Assembly (NCBI GenBank): GCA_035041965.1
Contig: JAPYMA010000667.1
Span: forward strand, 1 to 64,000
Source: Anisakis pegreffii
Taxonomy: Eukaryota; Nematoda; Chromadorea; Rhabditida; Anisakidae
DNA: 64,000 nucleotides
Direction of reading: 5' to 3'
Below are positions 48,955-61,900 of this stretch, one piece after another. A program made the translations under genes and the position numbers. The notes beneath the pieces are model-generated. The model did no database searches. It saw only the letters and a program-made list of their open reading frames with translations, and was not told the DNA's origin. Positions within the stretch are counted from its first letter, which is position 1; every line of letters starts with the position of its first letter.

Positions 48955-49030
48955 TCCGGAATTCGATTTTTGAGTATCATAATTTCGAATTTCAAAAACG
49001 ATTTCGAAATTTGAACAATTTTTTAATTCG
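48955..49030. repeat. TTCGAAATTT-type repeat, left of the minisatellite
   Basis: GAATTCGATTTTTGAG, AATTTCGAATTTC and CGATTTCGAAATTTG occur within 70 bp. The words are like those at 23440-23600 and at 49790-49935, so the family brackets the minisatellite 49147-49725. Confidence 0.4.
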
Positions 49031-49146
49031 AAATTATGTTACATAAGGGCAAGTTTTGTTCAAAATTTGTTTTCTGATGAAAGTGCGTTCAATATTTCCC
49101 GAACTTTTGCATCGAGCATAATAAAATTGTTCGTTCTGTGAGAAAA

Positions 49147-49725
49147 CATGCTTAAGCTTAGGTTGAGGCATACTTCCACGCTCAGTTTTAGGCTTTATAG
49201 ATCATAGGCTAAGGCTCATAAGACGACCTAGAACACCCACATCCAGGCTTGGGCTGAAGTGAAGTTTATCAAGGTCACGGTGCTTAGACTGAGGTTCATC
49301 ACGGGTTTCAGTTGAGGCTTGCAACGAGACCCAAAATGAGATCAAAATGGAGGTCTGTGGAGGCTTATCCTAGGCTCAAGTTGAGGCTCATCTCATGCCT
49401 GGGTGCATGATGAGACTCAACCTGAGGCTTACCTTGGGTTTAGACACAAATTCATCATAAAGCATGAGCTGAGGTTCACACCAGGGTTTAGGCTAAGGCT
49501 TCCTTTGGGACATACATGGAGATTCACCACGGGGCTCAGGATGAGTTATGCCAGTGGCTCAAGCTGAAGCTTATCATAGGATTCAAGCTGAAACTTATCC
49601 TAGACATAGCGCGAAGCTTACCCTATGCTTAAGCCGAACCTTACCAATAGGCTTAGTCTGAGGTTTACTTCGCGCTTAGACAGACGGCTGCCAAGTTGCT
49701 TAGGTTGAGGCTAATTCCGAAGCGC
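49147..49725. repeat. Diverged minisatellite, GGCTTAGGCTGAGGCTTATC type
   Basis: About 580 bp built from units of roughly 25-32 bp on the theme (A/T)GGCTCAAGCTGAGGCTTATC(C/A)TAGGCTTA. Examples are GGCTTATCCTAGGCTCAAG near 49353 and AGGTTGAGGCTAATTCC at about 49700. Units differ by 20-35 per cent, so the array is old. TTAGGC, the nematode telomere hexamer, occurs several times inside units but never as a clean tandem run. Confidence 0.65.
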
Positions 49726-49789
49726 AATGGGGGATACCTCAAGGTGTTACAAATTCCACTACATATTCTTGTCGTATCAAATTGAAAAT

Positions 49790-49935
49790 TAGAAATTTCA
49801 AATGAAATTTCACCAATTTTTTGTTCTGACTTTGAATGTTCGAACTTTAGGAGTAAATATCGAGATATTTCGAAAATCAAAAAATGTAATTCTGATTCCA
49901 AATTACGATTTGACTCACAATTCGAATTTTCGACG
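49790..49935. repeat. TTCGAAATTT-type repeat, right of the minisatellite
   Basis: AGAAATTTCAAATGAAATTTC, GATATTTCGAAAATC and CAATTCGAATTTTCGA mark another copy of the degenerate family seen at 23440 and 48955. It has no coding meaning. Confidence 0.4.
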
Positions 49936-49996
49936 TGACTTAGGCGTTAAAAAACGATGAAGTTTAAGAGATATATTTGGTGAAGAACATACCCAA

Positions 49997-52043
49997 TTAG
50001 TTAGTTTTGTCCAGAAATGTTGTGCAGCACCGTGATAATTGTTCAAATACCTTAAATTCAAATGATAAGTGAATCAATTCATTGCTCTATCAACGAAAAA
50101 AAAAGAATACATTGTGGGCTAATGAATGAGAATTGTTAGGGTATCAAACAGGATTGGGCGTTAGGACATCACATGAATATATGACAGTTGCAACGGTTGA
50201 ATTTCGATTTAGGAAAATTCAATTTCAATTAACTTTCAAAAGTTCGATTTTAGAGAGAAATGTAATTAACAGGATCATAGTACATGAATGAAAATAACTT
50301 CAAGAATTCAAAGTGATACATTTATAAGCACTCATTCAAGATATCGATTTACTTCATCAGTAACTTCAAATAATTAATATTAGGGAGTTCCTCATACAAA
50401 GTGCTATATTTGATGACAACGAAATGAAAACACATCAAATTAACCTTTTCAAAAGCTCCAACACCCTTTTCGTAATAAGGATCTGGTATTTCATTTGCAC
50501 CGTTGGGGTCATAAATACCAAACATTTCCACTGAAGCTTTACCATTTCCGGCTAATTTTTCGATCTCTTTCAAATCTCTGAATATTCCAATACAGTTTCA
50601 ATGTAGTATATGACAGCAAATATATGGTCCAATTCAGTTCTACTTCAAGTTTTCATCTCCCACTCCCTCATCGATTGTCATGTTGCACCACCACTAACCT
50701 CAATTCAGCTTCCCAACTGAAGTCAATTTCGGAAAAGAAAAGGTTCGAATGAAGATAATGACTATATTTTCAAGGATTCCTTGCGGCAATGGTAACATCA
50801 TATCTTGAAACATACACAATGTTATGCTCGTCCATACCCATAATGAAATCGAAATTGCGGAAATCCTCTGTTGTAACCTAAAACAAGCTTTCATTTTAAC
50901 TCATTCATCGACCGGGTCGAACGTATCGGTGTGACAGTTCGCTGACCCGGTCGGCTGAACATCTTAAACAGGCATCCATTGGCCAGCTTGATAACTTGGT
51001 TGTTCCACTGTGAATTTAATCGATGCGAAATAACATTCACAATTGAATCTCTATCAATTTTGGAGAACCGCAGTCGCTAATTGTTGAATGAGATCTCGAA
51101 CAGATAGATTCCTCCGATTTGCACAAAGTGCAAAATTTGCATAGATTTGAATATGCAAAAGTCAACATTTGAATTTACATACACTGCGCCAAATTAAATC
51201 GTATTGAGATTTTTTTTACAACGAGAGGGTCATAGAGAATTGTTTTTAATATGCAAATCATCCGGAAGTTGAGCTATATCGAACGGTAAAAGTTTCTAAA
51301 AAACTGGTGTCGTCGTTTTCGAGTTGTACGAAACAACTCAATGTATAGAATAACTTTTATGTACGGAACAGAAGTAACAATAAGTGACATACGTTTTCTT
51401 ATGCAGGAATATTTGAAACGAAAACTAAATAAAGGAATGTTTATTTTCGAATATTGCTGATAACGATATTAAACAGTATTATCAATAACGGAACGTAAAG
51501 TGCCGTCATCAGGGTGACTGCATAGTTCAGTTCACGTCTGATGCTGGCGTTTTACGCTGAAACGTTGTTGTTAATAATAGTGTTTAACTTCGTTATAAAC
51601 AATATTCGAAAATAGATATTCTTGGATTAAGTTTTCATCTAAAATATTCGTGTGCAAGACAACGTATCCATTATATGAGTAAGCGACCTGTCGTGCTTTG
51701 TGTTTGTAGTCGTTGATACCAAATTTTTGGAGTGTTTCAAGTGTTCTTTTATCTGGTTGTCTACCTACATGATAATCAATCACTGCAGCACTTTCAACTC
51801 TCCATTTATCCAGTAGTCCTCTATTTTTTATCATATTTGCAAAAATCGCTTCGGCCATTGGCGAACGGCAAATATTACCTGCAATATCACAACCGTGATC
51901 GCCTCCTTTCAAAATGAGTAATGAATCCTTCGCAATAAAGCAATATAAAGAAAAAGCATTGAATAATGAATACCTAGACATACGAACAGTATACTTTTGT
52001 GCATTGATGTTCCATCGTTGAATGATGATGTCGCATCAGACAT
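49997..52043 (-). CDS. Low-molecular-weight protein tyrosine phosphatase
   Basis: Five exons, 52043-51974, 51878-51688, 50877-50816, 50577-50445 and 50050-49997, total 510 bases and 169 residues (family about 158). Dephosphorylates phosphotyrosine (and small acyl/aryl phosphates) in the cytosol. The P-loop VCLGNICRSPMAEA contains the C-x5-R signature with both Cys; its first intron splits the Gly codon of CLG|N. Further matches are WRVESAAVIDYHVGRQPDKRT, KHKARQVTTEDF, FIMGMDEHNI, the general-acid loop DPYYEK, and the C-terminal FEQLSRCCTTFLDKTN. The ATG at 52043 gives a Ser/Thr-rich N-terminal extension of about 15 residues. It is divergent to the SEC61 gene, with 0.9 kb between the two start codons. 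Confidence 0.93.
50909..50953. repeat. GC-rich inverted repeat in the LMW-PTP intron 2
   Basis: CGACCGGGTC (50909-50918) and GACCCGGTCG (50944-50953) are perfect inverted 10-mers around a 25-bp loop. This is a strong hairpin in AT-rich intronic DNA 32 bp upstream of exon 3, possibly a small repeat relic. Confidence 0.55.
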
Positions 52044-52957
52044 TGTCACCTTGAACAGTAATTAATTGAGAGCTTTGACTAAAATGATATTCTTTTATAC
52101 ACTAAATAATTACTTCAAAAACATCTTTCTAATCGTTATCAAAATCACTACGGTGTTATCATCCCAACAATAAATTATTCATAACACTACACTGATATCG
52201 ACGATCAGATCGTTGACGTTCACTTTCACAACAATTCGTAGAATACGATTCAACACATTATTCACGATAATTTCTTAATCACAGAGAACATTGATAAAAC
52301 AAAAGTGAAATTACAGGCTGAATTATGGTTTAACTGGTTACTTTGAAACCATTTCATTGCCCTTCGAAACGTTCTCTACTCAAGACCAAACGTAGACGAA
52401 TTAATTTCATTACAGTAGGAACGACTTCCACAATTCGTCGTCCAATTATCCTGTTTTCTAAGCTAATCCTGATCCTAACCAAAAATTGAAGCCTATGTCG
52501 AAGCGTACTGTTCAAAATATTGAGTGATTAAAAATATCACAAAATTTGAGTTCGCGCGTAAATATCGTGGTAAAATATTTGCAGTTTTGTGACGAACTTC
52601 AATCTCAATTCAAACAATATTTTAGCTTTAAACTCGAAAAAATAGTTAGATCGTAGAGTAATGAAAGATGGAAAACCCACTTGAACTCAATCTGAGTGAC
52701 TCGAAAGCCATAGAATCCAAACGAGGTAAAAATTCAACGGTTTCCAGGAAAACTTTGAAATCGTGCCGTTGGGTTACGGTAGCTGAGGGCCGGTCGCATT
52801 GGTGGCGCAAGAGCGTCGGCTAAATACATATAGAGGTGTTCACCGAGGCGTGGTTATCTGCAGTTGTTGCCTCATTATATTGCACATCGTAAAGGGTTGT
52901 GACGTTTGTTGGTAATTCGTTTTCAAGGAGCATATTTGTTTCGAGAAGGTACCGGCG
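52044..52957. promoter_or_regulatory. Shared divergent promoter region, LMW-PTP and SEC61 alpha
   Basis: The 914 bp between the two start codons must hold both promoters if transcripts start locally. The right part (about 52740-52957) is clearly more GC-rich than the rest, with GGGCCGGTCGCATTGGTGGCG, and is the likely SEC61 leader/promoter. No clear TATA box or trans-splice acceptor can be assigned by eye. Confidence 0.45.
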
Positions 52958-55900
52958 ATGGGAAGTAAGTTTAATTTGCAGTTATTACATTGAATACAAA
53001 TTTGTAATGTGATCATTGCGAGGCTTGGTCATTTTTTCACTTTTCAAAGAGCGTATTATCTAGCAAGTACTCTGTTTGTTTTGATGAAATTTTAAACGAT
53101 TTATTGGTTTCTTTACATTTTCATTTCATTTGTTATCCGTTCTTCAATCTGCTCTTTTTTTTAGTAAAATTCCTCGAATTCGTGAAGCCCTTTTGTGGCT
53201 TCGTGCCGGAGGTGTCGAAACCGGAACGAAAAATTCAGTTCCGTGAAAAGATGCTTTGGACAGCGATAACTTTATTCGTTTTCCTTGTCTGTTGTCAAAT
53301 ACCCCTTTTTGGTAAGCTGATTTGTTGAATTTTTATCGGTGTGATTCATTTGTTGTTCAAAACTATTGTGTTTGGTATCTGTATTGTTGAATGACGGCCG
53401 TGTGCTGTAATTTTTTTAAAGTGAAAGCAGATGGAGAGAAATCACAAATTCAGATAGTTACCGTAGGAAAATGTTAATTATTCACTCCGTTGATGATTAG
53501 ATTATTCAGCTAAATTGAACAGCATATGAATCTCGTTTTTTTCATGCATAAAATTAGCATTCTACACCGCTGATATGATATAAACGTTCTCGCTTTCTAT
53601 AGCCACTGTTTTGTTTTTTTCATAAAGATCCTAGTTATCTTTGATTATTTCAATTGTAAAAGGCTAATTATTAATTGATGATTAAGTGAAAGATATACTA
53701 AATTGCAGGAATAATGTCAACTGATAGTGCCGATCCATTCTACTGGCTTCGAGTAATTTTGGCCTCTAACAGAGGTACACTTATGGAGTTGGGTATATCA
53801 CCGATTGTTACATCAGGACTTATTATGCAGTTACTAGCTGGTGCAAAAATCATTGAAGTGGGTGATACCCCCAAGGAAAGAGCACTTTTCAATGGAGCAC
53901 AAAAATGTTTGTATTTCAGTATTATTGTTCAGATCGTTATATGTGTACTTTTCAAAAAATTGTGAAAAGGGAGACAAATAGAAATTTCTTCATAAATTAA
54001 ATAATTCTTCAGTTTATGAAGAATTAGTACACAGATTTTCCTTCATGAAAATGTCACCGAGCTCACTGCCATACGCACAACGAACTGTTCTAAATGAAGC
54101 GTCAAAGTCTCGTTTATTAAGTTGAGCATTATTAGTGAATGCTGCCCGCATTTTATATAACCGATCCGCAGCGACCGACTGTCTGAGTCGTTAACTGATG
54201 AGTGATTCCAGTGTTTGGTATGGTGATAACTGTGGGACAAGCGATCGTTTACGTGGCATCTGGTCTGTATGGTGATCCGTCAGAAATCGGTGCTGGAATC
54301 TGTCTACTCATCGTTATACAGCTTGTTGTTGCTGGCTTGATTGTTTTACTTCTGGATGAATTACTTCAGGTTCTTTTTAAAATCTTTGTTTATTGTGAAA
54401 CTGATGATGAGAATCATCGAAATATGATTTTTGTTGAATGATTTTTTGCAATTTATTAGGCGAAGGGATGAAATATCGGTAACGTTCGATTGTCACAGAA
54501 TTATCAATTTGAGCATTATTACAGAAAGGTTATGGCCTTGGCTCGGGTATTTCGTTGTTCATCGCAACGAATATCTGTGAAACGATCGTCTGGAAAGCAT
54601 TTTCACCAGCCACCATGAACACTGGTCGGGGAACGGAATTCGAAGGTGCTATCATAGCCTTATTCCATCTGTTGGCTACACGCAACGATAAAATACGCGC
54701 TCTCCGTGAAGCGTTCTATCGACCCAATCTGCCCAACCTCATGAATCTGATGGCCACTGTCCTTGTTTTCGCTGTTGTTATCTACTTCCAGGTTTTTATA
54801 TCAAGTTTAATTTTTGCGAAATGTTCTGTTTTAGATGTACATTGAGTTTTGTTGATCTATCCTGCAAAGTAAAACAGATCATTGCAATCAGTCTATGATT
54901 GTGGATTACGTATGTGAGTAACACATAAGGAGTTTCATTGTTTTTACTTTTGTCAGGGCTTCCGTGTGGATTTGCCGATCAAGAGTGCTCGTTATCGTGG
55001 TCAGTACAGTTCGTATCCGATCAAACTCTTCTACACATCAAACATTCCTATCATTCTGCAATCAGCTCTTGTCTCCAATCTCTACGTCATCTCTCAGGTG
55101 ATATCCAGTAATTTATTTGGGTTGGGTAGTAATGAATGTATGCATGCTCAGTTTCGATTTTGTGGTTTTGATCGATTGTACTTTCTTCCTTATCCTTCTT
55201 ATCAGTGGCAAAGTTCGTTCCATTCTCGACAAGGTGACATTTTCGTTGCAAAAAAAAGAACATGCTTGATTGAATGGCTGAGTATGCCTGTCGAATATTT
55301 CTCAGTTTAAGACTGTTTTTAGATACGACTCATCAAAATGCACTTGATAGTTTATGTATCCTGAAGAGTTCGTAATGCTCATTAATACATAAAAAGATTT
55401 TTGTTCTGGAGGATTGCAAACTCCATAGTTAAGATACTTTTCAAGCCGTTCTTAAAGTGATAAAAGGAATGCGAAAAGCTTTAAGAGAGAAACAAAGACG
55501 TGAAGGAAGTTAGAGTGCGGTGCAAACTTTGAATCGCATAAACAGATTTGAGAAAGTAAATACTGCTGGTTTTCATGGAATTGTTGTTGTTTATGTAGGA
55601 TATGAAATATAATAAATTCATTAAGAAGTGCAGCAACTGATTTGCGGTTGAATAATCAGTTGTGAAAGGTGTTTAAATGTTCACGTACCTTTTATGATCT
55701 TTGTACCAGATTGCTGTATGAGACCAAGCGCTAACAGATGAGCGTTTAATTTTTGTTGATGAAATTGATTAACTCTTATGTAAATGATCGGTTTCAATGA
55801 AATGCCTTGTAGATGTTGGCCGCAAAGTTTGGTGGTAATATATTGGTGAACTTGTTGGGCACATGGTCGGATGCTGGAGGTTATCGTAGCTATCCAACAG

Positions 55901-56624
55901 GAGGAATTTGCTACTTTTTATCTCCTCCAGAAACGTTGGCGCATGTGATGGAAGATCCCATACACTGTATTATTTACATTGTTTTTATGCTGGGATCGTG
56001 TGCGTTCTTCTCAAAGACTTGGATTGATGTATCCGGAAGTAGTGCAAAAGATGTATGTCTTCTTCATATATTATCCAACCATACATCACTTACAATGCTT
56101 TCATTCTCACTAAGTGAATACTGATATGTTTAGGTGGCAAAACAATTGAAAGAACAACAGATGGTAATGCGCGGTCATCGCGAGAAGTCGATGATCCACG
56201 AACTGAACCGTTACATACCAACAGCAGCTGCATTCGGCGGTCTTTGCATTGGTGCACTTTCAGTCACGGCTGATTTCATGGGTATACTCGATTCACTTCT
56301 ACAAAAAAATTTCTCATTTCGTCTATTTTTTGATTATCCACCTATATTTCATATTGATGGCCTTATGAGTATACAGAAAGTATTCGCTAATGAGATGCAC
56401 TTCATTTCGTTTTCAGTATATGTAAAAATAGAAAGCAAGTCAGTAAATGCTGTTCATAAATATGTATCGACGCAAAAAGATGGCGTTAGTAAAAGGATAG
56501 AAATTCAGGTGCAATTGGCAGCGGAACAGGTATTCTATTGGCAGTGACGATAATTTATCAGTATTTCGAAATATTTGTTAAAGAGCAGCAGGAGATGGGC
56601 GGTGTTGCGGGAATGTTCTTCTGA
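52958..56624 (+). CDS. Protein transport protein SEC61 subunit alpha
   Basis: Nine coding exons: 52958-52964, 53165-53311, 53709-53906, 54212-54369, 54525-54791, 54957-55097, 55813-56052, 56134-56281, 56509-56624. The frame closes at 473 residues, the family length. It forms the pore of the ER translocon with SEC61 beta and gamma and has ten membrane helices. Seen: [12 protein letters not shown], the plug region [32 protein letters not shown], a long cytosolic loop [63 protein letters not shown] and the end [14 protein letters not shown]. The first exon contributes only ATGGGAA; its donor GTAAGT is perfect. The gene is intact and highly conserved. Confidence 0.96.
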
Positions 56625-58943
56625 GAGCATATCTAAGTGTGCATCTAAAAGCAAGCAGATTCAATCATCAGATAAATCAGTCGGTCTCTTCTCGTTTTAT
56701 TTGTCGTGTTCAATGCCGATTAGACCAATATTTGTTTCAGTTCTGATTCATCTCAGCGTTCCGTGGTCTCTGTTTATTTTTGCGCAAAATCTATCTGCGT
56801 TAAATGCTGTTCGTGCCGGAGTTTTAGGTTTCATTCATTTTTTGGTTAACAGTTCGATTAATTGAAACCCCTTCTCCGTTCATGTACTTTCACAACTTGT
56901 TTCAAAAATAAGTCATTACTGTTTCGGTTCGGTTGTTTGATTAACGGTAACGTTTGTGTGTGTCTGTTGGCATCGTGGGTTCCGTCGTGTTTTTATTTAT
57001 AATTATTATCATTATTGTCATTATGGTTACTATTATTGTTGTTGTTCTTAATTTAATTGTTGCAGTTTTATTATTTATTAATTGTAGGGTATAAAGACCA
57101 GCCTGAAATGAGAAGTAAAGTGGGTTTTTCAATAGTTTTTTTACTGGCGACATTGTTTTTCGCTTAAGCCGGGGAGGGATATTGTGATGGTTTGATAAAC
57201 TGCTGGCCAAATGCCAAAAATCTTTTCTGTGTTCAAATTTTTTCTTTTAATTGTCTGTGACATGATGCTGTGAATGTTGTTGCTAATCCCTTCGAATGAG
57301 TTAATTAAATGATTAATGCGTTGAAAACAGATTATAAATTCTATTGATTTGGTGTTTTAAAAAGTATTCTTAGCTTGTTTATACACCTTCATTCAACAGC
57401 CGGTCATATTATAAAACCGATCGCATTCCACAATCGCCACTAAATTTCGTTGCACTCTGCACAATAAACGTGTCACATAATAGTATGCCTAAATCATCCA
57501 CAAAATCGCATCATCTTGTAGAATATTTGGTTTATACTAGCTCGGTAGTTGGTTTAGCGTTATAGAGATAACAATAATGAAACAAATTATATCTGAATGA
57601 AATTGTTAGGACAATTTCATTGCATCAATGAACGGGTCAGTAATCACTGTAATAGAAATAATGGTCGTATAATAATGATGCTGAAATAAGGAGCGAAATG
57701 GTGGTGAGCGTAAGAGAAATGAATTACGATAGAGTTTTGATTTAATAGGGGTGCGATCGGGTCTGGTTTGGTGAAATTGATTGGGCTGATGCAAGTGAAC
57801 CAGGACAGTAGTAACGGCGATATATACATTTCTGACTGAAAACTTGAACTTAATCATGCAATCGCACAATTTAAAACATCTTGAAAAGCGATAATTCATT
57901 TTGTTCATTATCTGCAAAGTGGAAAAAAAAAGAAATGAAAGAGTAAATGGAGAAGGGTGTATGGCAAGTGACTTTGTTCTATCAGCAAATCAATGGAACG
58001 ATCATAGTATCTTCTCGAGAAAAATTGGAGCAAAACCTGAGAATCAAGTAGTGGGTTGTTGGAAAATATTCAAAATACATCAAAAATTAAGATACGCTAC
58101 ATCAAAATTCACCTCAAAATGTACATTGAGAAGCACGCAAAGAAAGGTTTACATATGGAGTGCATTTACGCTAATGGCATCATTCACTCACTGCTGCTTG
58201 ACACGATTCTTGAAGTCTGTTTGCATTTTCTGAAATGTAACATTTTAACTGATGTTACAACTCAGCAGATTCATACTAAAACCTACGCATAAAAACACCG
58301 TCATTAATTAATGCATGCGTAAACTTGTTTAAATGTCTTCAGGAATTAGAAGATGCCAATAATATTAATAATGTGGTAATAGTAACAACAATGATAATAA
58401 CAACAATAGTACTGATGACAATGGATATCTCAAACGACGTCCACAATCGTTTCTTTTTACGCATTATAGAGGCCATTCAAGGCATCGTTCATTGTTACTA
58501 CTTTTGTTCATATTATTTTTGTTGGTATGAGCATATTTCTATCCAACGAAATGCACATCTCACAATCAGTGCTTACTTATAATTGTATTCTGATCGGTGA
58601 GCACATGCTCTCTTTAAAATATACTTACTTTAAAATATGACTGAACAAAAAAGCAACCCATCTCGATACATTAATCAACCGTTTTGTACCCTTTTTCACA
58701 TTTTGCAGTTGCATATTCTTCCTTAGAATAAGCAACTCCAAATACATCAAACAAAATCAATACACCAATTTCGAACAAATTCCGAATTTGCGTAATAATA
58801 CCTTTCAAAAACATTCAGTTAAAAATATTTTCAATCAACGCAACATATAATCTATTCATAAAATTTGATTTTACTCACTGAATCGATTTCGTAATCCAAA
58901 AAGAAAGCCATCGCATGCAATCAAATATTCCACTGTCAGGTCC
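56625..58943. other. SEC61 3' flank and intergenic DNA
   Basis: Several open frames of 60-110 codons exist (for example 57901-58233 plus), but none shows a domain, a signal peptide with continuation, or paired splice sites. The stretch 56990-57075 is TTA/ATT-rich low complexity. I see no gene here that I can support. Confidence 0.45.
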
Positions 58944-61900
58944 TCACTTAAAAATCAAATCCAAAAAGGGGGAGATTAAAGAATTTGTCATTACTTTATT
59001 ATAGCAAAACGCGAGTAGTCGGTTTGCACGGCGGTCAATTTCATCTTCGTTTTCGTTACGCGTTGTATTCCTTGTTGCTTGTTCCACGAGTGGATCGCTC
59101 ATTATTTGAAGACGTCTATAGAACAACACTTAGGAATACAATCACCATAACTTAATGATTACAAATAATTTCAACCAAAAATTCAGCAAACAAAAATAAA
59201 CCTTTTTGTATCATTCTTTATGGTATTTAGCGAAGCGAAATGAGCGTGAATATTTGAAGTGGTTTTTTGAAGAATTGGAAACGCAGTGTTTGCTTCGGTT
59301 TCGTTGGTAATAACTTTTTTTGCGGTTAAACGTTTCAGTTGTGCGATTTGTTGACGACATTCGGACGCTTCTTCAATATCGTTCTGCCTTCGCTCACTGC
59401 GATAGATAAACGTTGGCTTGTGCGCGCGCAGTGAATTCTGTGAGTTTTATTCGTTTAGAAGGATTACTCGGATGGATGGAAACTTATTGGAATAGAGAAG
59501 TTTTAAAGCATTTTATATAGCCAAAGGTGGAGAATTCATAGCCACATAGAAATGGCTTCACCTGAAGTGTTGGAAGAGAACGATACAGTGGGCGTCCATC
59601 GAATCGAACAAAGTACGACAAACTATTTGGTAGAGAAAAATTGATATGAGGCATTGCCGTTGTTGATGTCGGTAACAGCTGAACGAACTTGTTATTGTTT
59701 ATGTAGAGCAGTGCTTCTCACTCTATTATCCCCTTTATGATCTGGTAAGGCATCATTATTCCCCCACCCACTACACAAATTTATTACTTCCACGCATAAT
59801 GCCAAGATTAGATCGGAAACCGATCAGAAATTCCTTGATGACGTGAAGTAATTTAATTGTCTGGAATAAAAATTCGTTTAGAATTTGGAACTTCATTATC
59901 TAATTGCAGAAGAAAATATGAACTTCAACAATTATCATCGAAAAGCAATAAAAAGAATATTCGTCAAGGACAACTATTCACGCTTAGTAGATGAATCTTA
60001 TTGAATGAAACAAGTAGAGATCAAGTATGAAGAAGCAGTTTTGAGAAGAGATTCTGCAGATATAATTGAAAATGTTGACATTTCAATCAAAATTAAAATT
60101 GAACGTTCAATAATTTTCAATTTAATCTCGCAACCTTCATACAGTTCAGTTCGAGTATCAATCTTTGACTCATCCATTTTAAACTTTCTACATTTCAGGT
60201 CGATTTTAAATTGCTTCACGGTGAGGAAAACCTCAAACTTATTTCAAAATATTCATTACAATGCCTGAATGAACTGCTATATTCCTTTTCTGTTCTGCCA
60301 AAATAGAACAAGAGATTTAAAATAGTGACATCAATAAATATCTAGAACGCTATCGTCTTTAGTTTTGACCAGTTACGCCTAACTTCTGCAACCAAAAAAG
60401 ATTCTTTTCTTGACTCCCTCAAAAAAAAAAACATCACAGCGATATTTAGCAGCCGGGGCTGAAACCGGCTGGATCTAGATTGCTCGGGAGTCGGAACCGA
60501 GATTTGAAGAGCGCGAAGCCGAAGGTGGAGCTGGAACCGAAAATTTCAAAAGCGCGCAGCCGTAGCTGAATCAATTCTCATAAATCCGGAAGTACTGATT
60601 AGCAATTTCGACAATCCATCGTGAACCAAAAATTAGTTGAAGTTGAGGACATTAAGTTTTACAATTCAAAGATTAATTGATTGCGTTTAGCGTGCACATC
60701 TTCTTAATTGAATGATAGCTGATAAGTAGGTGAACTGATGAAATTTATGAGCGTCTATCTGATTGTATTGATTTCACATTCCATTTAACAAATAATTCTC
60801 AAACGCTCCAGTCATCAAAAAATTTTTATTTACGTCAGTGGATGCATAATACCTTGTTTGCTGTCGTGTTCACTTCATTCGCCCGATCGTCAACTGCATC
60901 GTTGCACCGTCGTGAAGTGTGTTCGATCGCACTGAAATCTTTTTCACGTTTTCAAATCTGAACATTGTAGTACATCCAAAACGGGAAGAATATTCTAGGT
61001 AAGAATGGCTGAAATTTGACCGTTCTTGAACGCAAACGTTTCCAAGAGAGATGGACCCTATTCGAAAGCCCTTTTGGGCAGTGAATCATATTGATAAAAT
61101 GCAAGCCAGCCTCCCCTATTTATAGTGATGATAACCTACTGATGTTCGGTCGGTAATATCTAGGATTTTCTGCGTCCATCGATAGCAACTGATTCCTTTC
61201 AGAATACGAATGAAGATGATATTCCTCTCTCAAAGAAAAAAAAACAACTGATGCTGAATTCCGAAAATTCTATAAACTGTGAAATAAGCAATGACGTGAA
61301 AAGCAGAGTAATCAAGGAAATGCATTTGTATGAAGAGGCAAAGGAAATGACATCGAATATGAAGAAATTGGCCGAGTCGATTGAAACGATTCCATCGATG
61401 AGTTTAGGTTTTCCTTTTTTTGTACAAAACTGAGAATGCGAGTGAGTGATGCAACTATCAACGTTGCCACGTTTCTCGAAGCTTTTTTCAAACTCCAGTA
61501 AATAATATTTTTACCACGTTCTTATCATATTCTTATCACAATACCATTCGTCACTGTTGAGCAATAATTGTTGAAGAACTGATAATAATAATAATTTTGA
61601 ATATCTTGAATAATAATTGTTGCAATTGCTAATTCGAATTTGAATAATTTGTTGAATGTTTTGTTGCATGTGTTGAGTAAACTCTTTTCTGATTGATGAC
61701 ATATTGGATCAAAAAGAATGTCCTTGAACATGTCATGCTTTTATATTTCAAGAGTTGCTCAATCCCAGGATCAAATCCCGATCCCGGGATTGAAAAAAGT
61801 CGGGATTTTGGAAACATTAGTAAAATTCGATGAAATACGGCTAGAATTCGAAATCTAATGATATCGGGGTACGGTAAGAATACCGAATTTCGGAATCTTA

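Noticed and set aside
49147..49725. Interstitial telomere array
   Set aside because: TTAGGC occurs only singly within longer diverged units; there is no clean (TTAGGC)n run.
56575..56865. 96-codon plus-strand frame after SEC61
   Set aside because: It is an out-of-frame reading that begins inside the last SEC61 exon and runs into the 3' flank.
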